DNA from: Roseococcus sp. SYP-B2431
GTDB lineage: Bacteria; Pseudomonadota; Alphaproteobacteria; Acetobacterales; Acetobacteraceae
Assembly (NCBI RefSeq): GCF_004336745.1
Contig: NZ_SJXD01000026.1
Location: 62,001 to 126,000, forward strand
Reading direction: 5' to 3'
DNA length: 64,000 nucleotides
Of this stretch, positions 36,999-45,838 are shown in pieces (the stretch's first letter is position 1; every line of letters begins with the position of its first letter). The notes beneath the pieces are model-generated. The model saw only the letters and a program-made list of their open reading frames with translations. It did no database searches and was not told the DNA's origin. Position numbers and translations under genes: made by a program.

Positions 36999-38669
36999 TC
37001 AGGCCTTCGGCAGCCGCACCACGAACCGCGCCCCCAGCACCTTACCCTCCGCGTCCCTGCGGTTCTCGGCGCCGATCCGCCCGCGCAGCCCCTCGATGAT
37101 CTGCTTGGAGATGGAGAGGCCCAGCCCCGAATGCTGGCCGAAGCGCTCGTCGCGCGGACGCTCGGAATAGAAGCGGTCGAAGATCCCCTCGAGCCTGGCG
37201 TCGGGGATGCCGGGCCCCTCGTCCTCCACGGTGAGCTCGACCTCCGCCGCCGTCTCTCGGGCGCGGAGCCAGACATGGCCGTTCTGCGGGCTGAAGGAGA
37301 CGGCATTGCCCAGCAGGTTGCGGATGACCTGCACGAGGCGGTCCTCCACCCCCATCGCCACCAGCTTCTCGGGCGCCTCCAGAAGCATCTCCGGGTCGTT
37401 CGGCTGGCGCGTCGTGTTGTGCAGCTCCACCAGCACGGCGAGGATCGGGCCGATATCCACCGGCTCCGAGATGCTGCGCGAGAGCTCGGCATCGACGCGC
37501 GAGCTGTCCGAGATGTCGCCGATCAGCCGGTCCATGCGCACGGCGTCATTCGCGATGATGGAAAGCAGCCGGCGCTGCTGCGCCGGGTCCTCCACGCGCA
37601 GCAGCGTCTCGATGGCGCTGCGCACGCTGGTGAGCGGGTTCTTCAGCTCGTGCGCGACATCGGCCGCGAAGCGCTCGTTCGCGTCGATGCGGGCCCAGAG
37701 CGCGCGGGCCGCGGCCTGCAGGTCGCGCGCGAGCACGCCGATCTCGTCGCGGCGCTCCAGCAAGCCGCTCGGCACGCTGCCCGTCCGGCCCTTGCCCTGC
37801 CGCATCTCGGCCGCCGCGCCGGCGAGCTGGAGGATCGGCGTCGCGATGGTGCGCGCGAGATAGAGGGAGACGGCGACGGTCAGGATCAGCGCCAGCACGA
37901 AGAGGCCGAGCACGCTGGCGCGGATCTCGAAGAGCCGCTCGTCCACCTCGCGGGCCTCGCGCGTCAGCAGCACGATGCCCACCGCCTGGGCGCCGCGCCG
38001 GGCGGGCTCGGCCACGGAGACCAGCAGGCGGCCGTCGGGCGTGCGGCGGATATAGGGGGTGACGCCGCCCTCCAGCGCCAGCCGCAGCTCCGCCTGGCGC
38101 TCGGGGCCGAGATCGGGCTGCCAGTCGAAGCTCTGGGCGTCGGGCGTGGTGTCGAGCACGACGGGATTGCGCGACTGGGTCGGCAGCAGGCTCAGCACAC
38201 GCTCGTAGAGGCCCGAGACGGTGTCCGAGAGCGCGCCGCGCGAGACCGGCGCGGGCAGCGGCTCGGTGACTACGGCGCCGCCCACCGCCTCGCGCACACG
38301 GCTGTCGGCCACGACGAGCCCGGCCGTGTCGAAGAGCCGCGCCTGGGTGTTGGGCGAGGGCTCGACCAGCCGGCGCAGCAGCGGCCGCGCCTGCTCCGGG
38401 AGGAGCACGGCGCGGTCGTCCTGGATGCGGACGGCGGCCTCGGCAATGGCGCCGGCATAGATGCGTGCCTGGTTGCGCATGGCCTCAACCTCGGCGGCCA
38501 GCAGGCCGTTCTGGTACTGGTCAAGGTAGAGCAGCGCGGCGGCCAGCAGCGCCGGCGGCAGCGCGTTCACCAGCAGGATGCGCCGCAGCAGCGGCGAGAC
38601 CCAGCGGCGGCGCAGCCGCTCCTCGGCCGGGGCGGCCTCGTCGGGCTTGAGGAGAGGGGCTTCGGGCAT
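36999..38669 (-). CDS. ChvG/ExoS-like sensor histidine kinase
   Basis: The protein has 556 residues. A first helix (about 30-50) is followed by a periplasmic sensor domain, a second helix (VLGLFVLALILTVAVSLYLA) and HAMP. HisKA follows with FAADVAHELKNPLTSVRSA (His340), then N-box RNLLGNAVSFSP and G-boxes DEGPGIP and GLGLSISKQI. The length, long periplasmic domain and RSAIETLLRVED are typical of ChvG, which senses acidity or cell-surface stress in alphaproteobacteria. ChvI, the usual partner regulator, is not next to it. It starts two bases after ccdB stops. Confidence 0.88.
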   Translation of the reverse strand: MPEAPLLKPDEAAPAEERLRRRWVSPLLRRILLVNALPPALLAAALLYLDQYQNGLLAAEVEAMRNQARIYAGAIAEAAVRIQDDRAVLLPEQARPLLRRLVEPSPNTQARLFDTAGLVVADSRVREAVGGAVVTEPLPAPVSRGALSDTVSGLYERVLSLLPTQSRNPVVLDTTPDAQSFDWQPDLGPERQAELRLALEGGVTPYIRRTPDGRLLVSVAEPARRGAQAVGIVLLTREAREVDERLFEIRASVLGLFVLALILTVAVSLYLARTIATPILQLAGAAAEMRQGKGRTGSVPSGLLERRDEIGVLARDLQAAARALWARIDANERFAADVAHELKNPLTSVRSAIETLLRVEDPAQQRRLLSIIANDAVRMDRLIGDISDSSRVDAELSRSISEPVDIGPILAVLVELHNTTRQPNDPEMLLEAPEKLVAMGVEDRLVQVIRNLLGNAVSFSPQNGHVWLRARETAAEVELTVEDEGPGIPDARLEGIFDRFYSERPRDERFGQHSGLGLSISKQIIEGLRGRIGAENRRDAEGKVLGARFVVRLPKA

Positions 38670-38671
38670 GG

Positions 38672-38974
38672 TCAGAAGCCGGTCAGCAATGTGTCGAGGG
38701 CGCGGGTGATCTCTTCCTGGCGATCGGCGAGGGAGCCGACCGGCCGGCCGAGTTCGCGGCGCGGAATGGCGCCGAGAAGCTGAGTCGCCATCAGGAACGG
38801 CTCGCCTTCGATCTCGAAGCGGGGATGCAGGTCGCGCACCGGAAGGGGCAGGGCGGCCGGCGGCAGCAGCGGCGCCACGACGCGCGTCTCGAGCGCGTCG
38901 AGGAATTCGCTCTGCACCTGGAGCAGATAGCCCGGGGCGCCGCGCGCGCGGCGGAACAGGTCGAAGCGCGCCAT
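38672..38974 (-). CDS. ccdB: CcdB-family toxin
   Basis: The 100-residue product matches CcdB in length and pattern: FDLFRRARGAPGYLLQVQSEFLD, VVAPLLPPAALP, LHPRFEIEGEPFLMATQLLGAIPRRELG, then ITRALDTLLTGF. CcdB poisons DNA gyrase. The E. coli toxin ends W-G-I, and its Trp and Gly matter for gyrase binding; here the end is T-G-F, so Gly stays but Trp is lost. The start lies four bases after the antitoxin stop, the normal coupled order. Confidence 0.85.
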   Translation of the reverse strand: MARFDLFRRARGAPGYLLQVQSEFLDALETRVVAPLLPPAALPLPVRDLHPRFEIEGEPFLMATQLLGAIPRRELGRPVGSLADRQEEITRALDTLLTGF

Positions 38975-38978
38975 GGCG

Positions 38979-39365
38979 TCAGAACATCCGGTATTCGGCG
39001 AGGGGAAGCCCGTTCTCTTCGGTCCAGCGGTTCCAGGCCTCGATCGCCTCGCGATTCTCTTCCAGCCAGCGCCGGGCCTTTTCCGCGCGGACAGCCTCGC
39101 GCAAGGCCTGGGCGGCGATGGCGGCCGCGTCCAGGCCAAGGGCCTCCGCCTCCGCGAAAGGAGCCTGGGTCTCGGCGAAGCCGGGATTCAGGTCGGGCCG
39201 GAGTTCGGCGGGGGCGAGGCCGGTGGCCCGCGCGACCTCGCCGACCCGGGCCGGCGGCACGCTGCGCCACTGCGCGACCGAGGCGCTGGCAAGGCCGAGC
39301 GCCCGCGCCAGGGCGTTGACGCCCCCGGCCCGCTCGATCGCCTTGGCAAGACCGGGATCCCGCAT
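38979..39365 (-). CDS. ccdA: CcdA-type antitoxin with a YdaS-like helix-turn-helix
   Basis: The 128-residue product ends in a CcdA-like toxin-binding tail, EKARRWLEENREAIEAWNRW followed by TEENGLPLAEYRMF. The usual CcdA ribbon-helix-helix (about 40 residues) is absent. Residues 1-60 instead read AIERAGGVNALARALGLASASVAQWRSVP and VARATGLAPAELRPDLNPG, the YdaS/Cro-like HTH. It is 128 residues against 72 for E. coli CcdA. It should bind its own promoter through the new domain and neutralise CcdB. The ATG at 39363-39365 starts that domain. Confidence 0.82.
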   Translation of the reverse strand: MRDPGLAKAIERAGGVNALARALGLASASVAQWRSVPPARVGEVARATGLAPAELRPDLNPGFAETQAPFAEAEALGLDAAAIAAQALREAVRAEKARRWLEENREAIEAWNRWTEENGLPLAEYRMF

Positions 39366-39479
39366 GGTCCGGACGCTAGCCCAGGGCCTCGCGGCCTGCA
39401 AGGTCGATCCTGACAGGCCGAACCTAGCAAACCGACGGCGGGCGCGGCGCATTTCTGGACAGCAGCAGGAGCGGTTCGC

Positions 39480-39911
39480 ATGCGCGGCGTCGTGCATCAC
39501 ATAGACCTGACCGTCCGGGATCCGAAGGCGTCCTTCGCGCTCTACCATGCTGTCCTGACCGCCCTCGGCTACCGGCTCCTGCGCCAGGGCGAGGAGGCCT
39601 GTGGCTGGGAGCTCGTCTCGCCGCTCGGCGAGCATTCCATCGACATCCGGCGCGCCCGCGAGGAAAGCGCCGGCCGCCCGCACGACCGCTACGCCCCCGG
39701 GCTGCATCACCTGGCCTTCGCGGTGGAAAGCCGGGCGGCCGTGGACGAGATGCACGCCCTGCTCCTGAAGACGGGCGCCCCTATCCTCGACGCCCCGGCC
39801 GAATATCCCGAGTACAATCAGGGACGCGGCTACTATGCCGTTTTCTTCGCCGACCCGGACGGGCTGAAGCTGGAATGCGTCTTCACGCCCCCGCCGCGCG
39901 CCGCCGCATGA
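39480..39911 (+). CDS. VOC-family (glyoxalase/bleomycin-resistance-like) protein
   Basis: The 143-residue product has the VOC core: [28 protein letters not shown], then [19 protein letters not shown] and [18 protein letters not shown]. His in HHIDL and HHLAF and Glu in LECVF are the likely metal ligands. The substrate is unknown. It is divergent from ccdA and its 3' end overlaps the convergent tctA by 29 bases. Confidence 0.82.
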   Translation: MRGVVHHIDLTVRDPKASFALYHAVLTALGYRLLRQGEEACGWELVSPLGEHSIDIRRAREESAGRPHDRYAPGLHHLAFAVESRAAVDEMHALLLKTGAPILDAPAEYPEYNQGRGYYAVFFADPDGLKLECVFTPPPRAAA

Positions 39912-41388
39912 TCCGCACGTAGAACCGCGGCCCCAGCAGCGCCAGTGCCACGAGAATCAGGATCGCGAGGCTGCCCGGCCGGGTCACGAAGGTGCTCCAG
40001 TCGCCCTCGCTGATGGTCATGGCCTGGCGCAGCGCCTGCTCGGCCATGGGCCCCAGGATCATCCCGATCACGACGGGCGCCACGGGAAAGTCGAAGCGCC
40101 GCATGAACATGCCGATGATCCCGATGCCATAGAGCAGCAGCAGGTCGGTGACGGAGTTGGAGATGCCGTAGGTGCCGATCGTCGCGAAGACGAGGATGCC
40201 GGCATAGAGCTGCGGCTGCGGAATCTTCAGGATCCGCACCCAGAGGCCGATCAGCGGCAGGTTCAGCACCACAAGCATCACATTGGCGACGAAGAGGCTC
40301 GCGATCAGCGTCCAGACCAGCTCGGCCTGCGTCTGGAACAGCAGCGGCCCGGGCTGGATGCCGTAGCTCTGGAAGGCGGAGAGCATGATGGCCGCCGTCG
40401 CGCTGGTCGGCAGGCCCAATGTCAGCATGGGCACCAGGACGCCGGCCGCCGCCGCGTTGTTGGCCGCCTCCGGCCCGGCCACGCCCTCGATCGCGCCGGT
40501 CGTGCCGAACTCCTCCGCATGCTCGGGCGCGACCAGTTTCTTTTCGGCGTAGTAGCTGAGCATCGTCGGCATCTCGGTGCCGCCGGCCGGCATCACGCCG
40601 AAGGGGAAGCCCAGCCCGGCGCCGCGGATCCAGGGCCAGAAGCTGCGCTTCAGGTCGGATCGCGAAAGCCAGAGACGGCCCACCGGCCGCACCCGCGCCC
40701 TCCCCTCCACATGGTGCCAGGCCATGTGGAGCGCCTCCGCCACCGCGAAGAGCGCGACGGCCACCAGCACCACGTTCACCCCGTCGAAGAGCTCCGGCAG
40801 GCCGAAGGTCATGCGCGGCTGGCCTGTCTGGAGGTCGATGCCGACGAGTCCCAGCGAGAGGCCGAAGAACAGGCTCGTCAGCCCCCGCAGCGCCGAGCCG
40901 CCCAGCACCGCGGAGACCGTGACGAAGCAGAGCAGCATCAGCGAGAAGTACTCGGCCGGGCCCAGCAGCAGGGCGTAGTCCACGATGATCGGGCCGAGAA
41001 AGGCGATGCCCAGCGTGCCCACGACGCCGGCCACGAAGCTGCCGACGGCCGCCGTCGCCAGCGCCGGCCCTGCCCGGCCGCTGCGCGCCATCTTGGCCCC
41101 CTCCAGCGCGGTGATGATGGAGCCGGATTCGCCCGGCGTGTTCAGCAGGATCGAGGTCGTGCTGCCGCCGTACATCGCGCCGTAGAAGACGCCGCAGAAG
41201 AGGATGAAGGCCCCCGTGGCGCTCACCTGGTAGGTGATGGGCAGCAGCAGCGCGATGGTCAGCGCCGGCCCGATGCCCGGCAGCACGCCCACCGCCGTGC
41301 CGAGGAAGCAGCCCAGCAGCGCCCAGCCGAGGTTGCCCAGGCTGAGCGCATGGGAGAAGCCGAGGGACAGCCCGCCGATCGCCTCCAT
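39883..41388 (-). CDS. tctA: Tripartite tricarboxylate transporter large membrane subunit TctA
   Basis: The 501-residue protein has about 12 helices and the TctA signatures [32 protein letters not shown] and [17 protein letters not shown]. It couples ion flow to uptake of a carboxylate. The ATG overlaps the tctB stop by one base (TGATG). The matching binding protein gene tctC lies further upstream beyond a methyltransferase on the other strand. Confidence 0.95.
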   Translation of the reverse strand: MEAIGGLSLGFSHALSLGNLGWALLGCFLGTAVGVLPGIGPALTIALLLPITYQVSATGAFILFCGVFYGAMYGGSTTSILLNTPGESGSIITALEGAKMARSGRAGPALATAAVGSFVAGVVGTLGIAFLGPIIVDYALLLGPAEYFSLMLLCFVTVSAVLGGSALRGLTSLFFGLSLGLVGIDLQTGQPRMTFGLPELFDGVNVVLVAVALFAVAEALHMAWHHVEGRARVRPVGRLWLSRSDLKRSFWPWIRGAGLGFPFGVMPAGGTEMPTMLSYYAEKKLVAPEHAEEFGTTGAIEGVAGPEAANNAAAAGVLVPMLTLGLPTSATAAIMLSAFQSYGIQPGPLLFQTQAELVWTLIASLFVANVMLVVLNLPLIGLWVRILKIPQPQLYAGILVFATIGTYGISNSVTDLLLLYGIGIIGMFMRRFDFPVAPVVIGMILGPMAEQALRQAMTISEGDWSTFVTRPGSLAILILVALALLGPRFYVRIMRRRAAGA

Positions 41389-41897
41389 CAGACCGGCTCC
41401 TGCCCGAGCAGCCGCAGAATGAAGCCTTCCAGCAGCCCGGCGCCGATGTTCACGCCGAGACCCTGCACGAAGAGGAACCAGGCCAGCAGGGTCAGCGGCA
41501 GGGCGATCAGCAGGTCGCGCGCCATGGAGCGGCTGCCGAAGGCCGCGGCCACCAGAACGAACTGCACGGAGGCCGCGATGGAGAAGCCGGCCGGGCCGAT
41601 CAGGACGAGGTTCGCGAGGAGGCCGGCAAAGAGAAAGCCCAGGGCCCGCCGGTTCGGCGGCGCGGCGCCGGCCAGCTCTTCTATCCCGTGCGACCAGCCG
41701 CCGCGCAGCGCCGCGCCTACGAGCCCGGCGCCGAGCGCCGTCAGCCCGGCCGCGACGACATAGGGGATCGCCTTGGGGCCGACCTGGGCATGGAGCGGCG
41801 AGACCGGAATGGCCCAGGCCTGCCATAAGCCGATCAGGCCGAAGCCCAGCACGGCGAGCCCGGCAAACAGGTCGGGCAAGGGCATACGGGATGTCAT
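41388..41897 (-). CDS. tctB: Tripartite tricarboxylate transporter small membrane subunit TctB
   Basis: The 169-residue protein has four helices and the pattern of Tct[44 protein letters not shown], then two C-terminal helices. It is the small membrane partner of TctA and is translationally coupled to it. The ATG at 41895-41897 ([11 protein letters not shown]) was chosen, with GAGGCCG before it. Confidence 0.88.
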   Translation of the reverse strand: MTSRMPLPDLFAGLAVLGFGLIGLWQAWAIPVSPLHAQVGPKAIPYVVAAGLTALGAGLVGAALRGGWSHGIEELAGAAPPNRRALGFLFAGLLANLVLIGPAGFSIAASVQFVLVAAAFGSRSMARDLLIALPLTLLAWFLFVQGLGVNIGAGLLEGFILRLLGQEPV

Positions 41898-42028
41898 CGG
41901 CCTCGCGACTCCTCGGTTCCTCGGTTCCTCGGCTTCTTCTGGCAGCTTGCCGCCGAGAGTCACCTGTCCGGAAGATGGCTTTCCGGCCATGCCGTGACAG
42001 GCGGCGCGGCGTGTCGCAGGCTGCGGAC

Positions 42029-42664
42029 ATGCATCCCGACGCCGCAAGCATCATCGGCCTCTACGAGCGGCATGCCGCCGCTTTCGACAGGCGACGCGGC
42101 AAGAACCTGTTCGAGCGGGCCTGGCTGGACCGCTTCGCGGCGCTGATTCCCCCCGGCGGCGAGGTGCTGGACCTGGGCTGCGGCTCGGGCGAGCCGATCG
42201 CGCGGCATCTTGAGCAATCCGGCCTGCGCGTGACGGGCGTGGATTCCTCGCCCTCGATGATCGAGCTGTGCCGGACGCGCTTCCCCGGCCGGGACTGGCA
42301 TGTGGCCGATATGCGCGGCCTCGCGCTCGGCCGCCGCTTCGACGGCATCCTGGCCTGGGACAGCTTCTTCCACCTGGACCAGGAGGACCAGCGCCGCATC
42401 TTCCCCCGGTTCCGCGATCATGCGGCGGCGGGCGCGGCGCTGATGTACACGAGCGGCCCGGCGCATGGCGTGGCGCTGGGCCGATTCGAGGGCGAGACGC
42501 TCTTCCACGCCAGCCTGGACCCGGTGGAGTACCAGGCCCTGCTGGATCAGAACGGCTTCCGGGTGGTGGCCCACCGCGCCGAGGATCCCGGCTGCAATGG
42601 GCACACCGTCTGGCTAGCCCAAAGGGTCGATCAGGCCGCGGCGAGCGGCGGAGGGTCCGCGTAG
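42029..42664 (+). CDS. Class I SAM-dependent methyltransferase
   Basis: The 211-residue protein has the SAM-binding [16 protein letters not shown], then [19 protein letters not shown] and [14 protein letters not shown]. The substrate is unknown; small-molecule or peptide methylation is likely. The ATG at 42029 starts [20 protein letters not shown], the usual helix before the SAM site. It lies on the opposite strand between tctB and tctC. Confidence 0.85.
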   Translation: MHPDAASIIGLYERHAAAFDRRRGKNLFERAWLDRFAALIPPGGEVLDLGCGSGEPIARHLEQSGLRVTGVDSSPSMIELCRTRFPGRDWHVADMRGLALGRRFDGILAWDSFFHLDQEDQRRIFPRFRDHAAAGAALMYTSGPAHGVALGRFEGETLFHASLDPVEYQALLDQNGFRVVAHRAEDPGCNGHTVWLAQRVDQAAASGGGSA

Positions 42665-42781
42665 CCCTTGGCCGCTCCGCGGTGGAAGGTGGCGGCGTCC
42701 GGCGCGTTCAGCGCGGCACCCGTCCGCAGCGGAGATGGTTAGGGGGACGGCACGGGACATCAGCCCTGGTGACGAGGCTCA

Positions 42782-43747
42782 TCAGCCGGCGAGGCCGAGC
42801 TCCTTCAGCACGGTCTCCGTGGCCGCGGTGTCGGCGGCCAGGAAGCGCTCGAACTCGGCGCCCGAAAGGAAGGCGTCGTCCCAGCCACGCGTCGCCGTCA
42901 GCTCGCGCCAGGCGGGCAAGGCCACGAGGTCGGTGACGAAGCCTGTCAGCGCGGCCTTCTGGTTCGCAGTGATGCCGGGCGCGCCGAAGACGCCGCGCCA
43001 ATTGGCGATCACCACGTCCACGCCGGATTCCTTCAGCGTCGGGATGCCAGGCGCGCTGCGCGTCTCGCCCGTGGTGGCCAGCGCGCGCATCCGTCCCGCC
43101 CGGATCTGCTCGGCGAATTCGGAGTAGCCCGAGATGCCGCACTTCACCTGCGCGCCCAGGATCGCCGCCTGGGCCGGGCCGCCGCCGGCGAAGGCCACGT
43201 AGCTGCCCTCGCGGGCGCTGCGGCCCAGCGCCCGCAGGATGAGGCCGAGGGTGATGTGGTCGGTGCCGCCGGCGCTGCCGCCCGCGACCGAGGTGCCGCC
43301 GGGATGGGTGCGGAAGGCGCTCAGCAATCCGGCGATGTCCTGGATGTCGGATTGCGCCGGCACCACCACCACGCCGACCTCCTGGGTCATTCGCGCGATC
43401 GGCGTGACGCTCGACAGGCCGAGCGGCGAGCGGTTGGTCAGCACCGCGCCCACCATGATGGAGCCCGAGACCATCAGCGCGTCGCCGCGGCCGCGCCGCT
43501 GCGCCACGAAGCGCGGCAGACCGACGATGCCGCCGGCGCCGCCGACGTTCTCGAACTGGAAGCTGCCGACCAGGCCCGCCGGCCGCGCGACCTGCTCGAT
43601 GGCGCGGCCGAGTCCGTCCCAGCCGCCGCCGGGGCCGGCCGGGATGAACATGCTCATATGGGCGAAGCGCGGACTGCCCTGGGCGGCGGCCTCGCCGGCG
43701 GCCAGCGGGGCAAGCGCCGCGGCGGCGAGGAGGGATCGGCGGTTCAT
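42782..43747 (-). CDS. Tripartite tricarboxylate transporter receptor TctC/Bug family
   Basis: The 321-residue periplasmic receptor begins MNRRSLLAAAALAPLAAGEAAAQ, an export signal. The Bug fold follows with FIPAGPGGGWDGLGRAIEQVA and VGGAGGIVGLPRFVAQ, then later GGSAGGTDHITLGLIL. It captures a carboxylate for TctAB. The second of two nearby ATGs (43747) is preferred because AGGA lies close before it. It is on the same strand as tctBA but separated from them by the methyltransferase gene. Confidence 0.9.
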   Translation of the reverse strand: MNRRSLLAAAALAPLAAGEAAAQGSPRFAHMSMFIPAGPGGGWDGLGRAIEQVARPAGLVGSFQFENVGGAGGIVGLPRFVAQRRGRGDALMVSGSIMVGAVLTNRSPLGLSSVTPIARMTQEVGVVVVPAQSDIQDIAGLLSAFRTHPGGTSVAGGSAGGTDHITLGLILRALGRSAREGSYVAFAGGGPAQAAILGAQVKCGISGYSEFAEQIRAGRMRALATTGETRSAPGIPTLKESGVDVVIANWRGVFGAPGITANQKAALTGFVTDLVALPAWRELTATRGWDDAFLSGAEFERFLAADTAATETVLKELGLAG

Positions 43748-43999
43748 GCGATTCCTGCGGTTCATGGGGCTCGGCCCTTTCCTGCGATTCCCTGGACGTC
43801 CCGCCGGGATCGGGTTCGGCCCCAGGATGGGTCCCGGACGGCGTCCGGCGCAACCGGGGCGGAACGCGCCGAGCCTCCTGTGCACCCGCGCCTGCGATCA
43901 AAAAATCATGCTTCACCGCATCGCCGCGGGGAAAGACCTTGCGATCCGGCAATGTCTCGGGCCAAGCTGCTGTATCCAAGGGGAAACAAGGCCCAACGA

Positions 44000-44464
44000 A
44001 TGTCCGACGCCGAGAAGAAAGACCCTCGCCTGACGCGCCGTCTCCTTATCGCCCGGGTGGCGGGCGGCGCTGGCCTGGGGGCGGCCACGGCGGCGGCGCT
44101 CTCGACCCCGGCGGAAGCCCAGCCTCGCACGGGCATCACCGACAACGATCCGAGCGACGGCGCAGGCCGCGGGCGCGGCGGCTATCGCGGCCGGACCGGC
44201 ATCACCGACAACGACCCGAACGACGGCGCCGGCAATGGGCGCGGCGGCTATCGCGGCGGCAGGACCGGCATCACCGACAACGACCCCAGCGACGGCGCCG
44301 GCAACGGCCGCGGCGGCTATCGCGCTCCCAGACGCGGCACTGGCATCACCGACAACGACCCCTCCGATGGGGCGGGCAACGGCCGCGGCGGCTATCGCGG
44401 CGGCGGCTACACGGGCCGCACCGACCGCGACCCGTATGACGGGCCCGGCCGCGGCCGCTACTGA
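44000..44464 (+). CDS. Exported protein with TGITDNDP tandem repeats
   Basis: The 154-residue product starts with a signal carrying two arginines, RLTRRLLIARVAGGAGLGAA, ending at AEA. After residue 43 it is almost entirely repeats of about 22-26 residues: TGITDNDPSDGAG, GRGGYRG. Four copies are clear, and a fifth is worn (TDRDPYDGPGRGRY). The Asp-rich turn DNDPSDGAG resembles calcium-binding loops. I do not know a function; a surface or matrix protein is possible. It stands alone between tctC (divergent) and the JmjC gene. Confidence 0.7.
   Translation: MSDAEKKDPRLTRRLLIARVAGGAGLGAATAAALSTPAEAQPRTGITDNDPSDGAGRGRGGYRGRTGITDNDPNDGAGNGRGGYRGGRTGITDNDPSDGAGNGRGGYRAPRRGTGITDNDPSDGAGNGRGGYRGGGYTGRTDRDPYDGPGRGRY
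44126..44461 (+). repeat. In-frame tandem repeat array coding for TGITDNDP units
   Basis: Each unit is about 66-78 bases and codes for TGITDNDP(S/N)DGAG(R/N)GRGGYR. The reading frame is held throughout; unit starts at residues 44, 66, 89, 114 and about 139 of the protein. Confidence 0.8.
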
Positions 44465-44526
44465 CCCCCATCGGCATCGCCGGCACCTGCGCTAAGCTGC
44501 GCCCGGACAACGCGGCGGAACGCCTG

Positions 44527-45753
44527 ATGGAAATGACGATGGATCGGGGCGCCATGGATCACGGTCGAATGGATCAGGGTCTCATGGATCAGGGGCAAGG
44601 CGGTCGGGGCCAGATGGCCCGGGGACTGGCCGAGGCCGCCTTCGCCCTCGCCTTCCCCGGGATGACCGTGGACGAGGTGCTCGCCCTCCGCGAGGGCCCG
44701 GACTGGCGCCATTTCCCGGCCGCGGAGCCGAGCCGCTTCGACCATCTCGTGAGCGTCGCCGCGATCGACGCGCATCTGCGCACCGATGGCGCGCGCAGCC
44801 CGCGCATCTCGATGGCCGACGAATCGCGCAGCGGCAGCGCCGGCGTGCCCGAGCACGAATACGCCCTGCCCGACGGCCGCGTGGACCTGCCTGCGCTGCT
44901 CGCGCGCTTCGACGCCGGCGCCTCCCTCGTCGTCTCGCAGTTCCACGAGACCCATCCGCCGCTCGCCGATTTCTGCCGGGGCCTCGAGCGCCTGTTCCTG
45001 CATGGCGTGCAGGCCAATATCTATCTCACCCCGCCGGCCGCGCAGGGCTTCCGCACCCATTACGACACGCATGACGTCTTCGTGCTGCAGGTCGAGGGCC
45101 GCAAGCGCTGGCGCGTCTGGGACGGCGAGCCCCTGCCGCGCCCCACGCGCCGCACCCCCTGGCCCGGGAACATGCAGCCGGCCGGCGAGCCGCACGAGCT
45201 GACGATGTCGCCCGGCGACCTGCTCTACATCCCGCGCGGGGTGATGCACGACGCGGCCACCCTACCCGGCGAGCGCTCGCTGCACATCACGCTCGGGCTG
45301 CTGGAGGCGAGCTGGGCCCAGGCCATCCGCAGCCTCGTCGACGAGCTGGAGCTCAGCGACCCCGTGCTGCGCGAGAGCGTCCCCACCTGGCGCATCGGCG
45401 AGGCGGATCTGTTCGCGGCCCTCGCCGCCCGGCTGAACGGCATGGCCAGGCCCGAGCATGCCGGCCGCCTCACCAACCTGCTGCTGGAGCAGCTCGCCCG
45501 GGACCGGCAGCCCCTGCCGGCCCGCGGCCTCTTCGCGCCGATGCCGGAGGGCCCGCTGCGTCTGGCCGAAGGCATGCACACCCATCTGGTCCTGGCCGAT
45601 GACGGCGCGGCGACGCTGTTCTGGACCGGCGGCACGCTGGACCTCTCGGCGGCTCAGACCGAGACCCTCACGGCGCTCAGCGAGGGCGCGGCGCCGGAGG
45701 ACCGGGACTTCGCGCACAAGCTCTGGCGGATGGGCCTGCTGGAGGCGGTTTAG
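44527..45753 (+). CDS. JmjC/cupin-4 family 2-oxoglutarate oxygenase
   Basis: The 408-residue protein matches ribosomal-oxygenase-like JmjC proteins. The Fe(II) triad is seen as H-x-D in FRTHYDTHDVFVLQVEG and the distal His in PRGVMHDA. RKRWRVWD follows the first motif, as in the family. It may hydroxylate a protein or amino acid side chain. The start is uncertain, because four ATGs at 44539, 44554, 44569 and 44584 recur every 15 bases in frame after the first at 44527. Confidence 0.8.
   Translation: MEMTMDRGAMDHGRMDQGLMDQGQGGRGQMARGLAEAAFALAFPGMTVDEVLALREGPDWRHFPAAEPSRFDHLVSVAAIDAHLRTDGARSPRISMADESRSGSAGVPEHEYALPDGRVDLPALLARFDAGASLVVSQFHETHPPLADFCRGLERLFLHGVQANIYLTPPAAQGFRTHYDTHDVFVLQVEGRKRWRVWDGEPLPRPTRRTPWPGNMQPAGEPHELTMSPGDLLYIPRGVMHDAATLPGERSLHITLGLLEASWAQAIRSLVDELELSDPVLRESVPTWRIGEADLFAALAARLNGMARPEHAGRLTNLLLEQLARDRQPLPARGLFAPMPEGPLRLAEGMHTHLVLADDGAATLFWTGGTLDLSAAQTETLTALSEGAAPEDRDFAHKLWRMGLLEAV
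44539..44598 (+). repeat. Four 15-bp in-frame repeats, each opening with ATGGATC
   Basis: ATGGATCGGGGCGCC, ATGGATCACGGTCGA, ATGGATCAGGGTCTC and ATGGATCAGGGGCAA follow head to tail. Each offers an ATG in frame with the JmjC gene, and a GGG before the next ATG could act as a ribosome site. Copy number changes would alter the N-terminus without a frameshift. Confidence 0.7.
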
Positions 45754-45838
45754 CCTTCACTCCAACCGGTGTCGCGGCATGCGGGGCCGGGCGGCCCTGC
45801 CCTCGCGAAGCGGCGATGGGCGTGAGAAGCTGACGCGC

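Noticed and set aside
44126-44461. CRISPR array
   Set aside because: The repeats code for protein in frame, vary in spacing and have no unique spacers.
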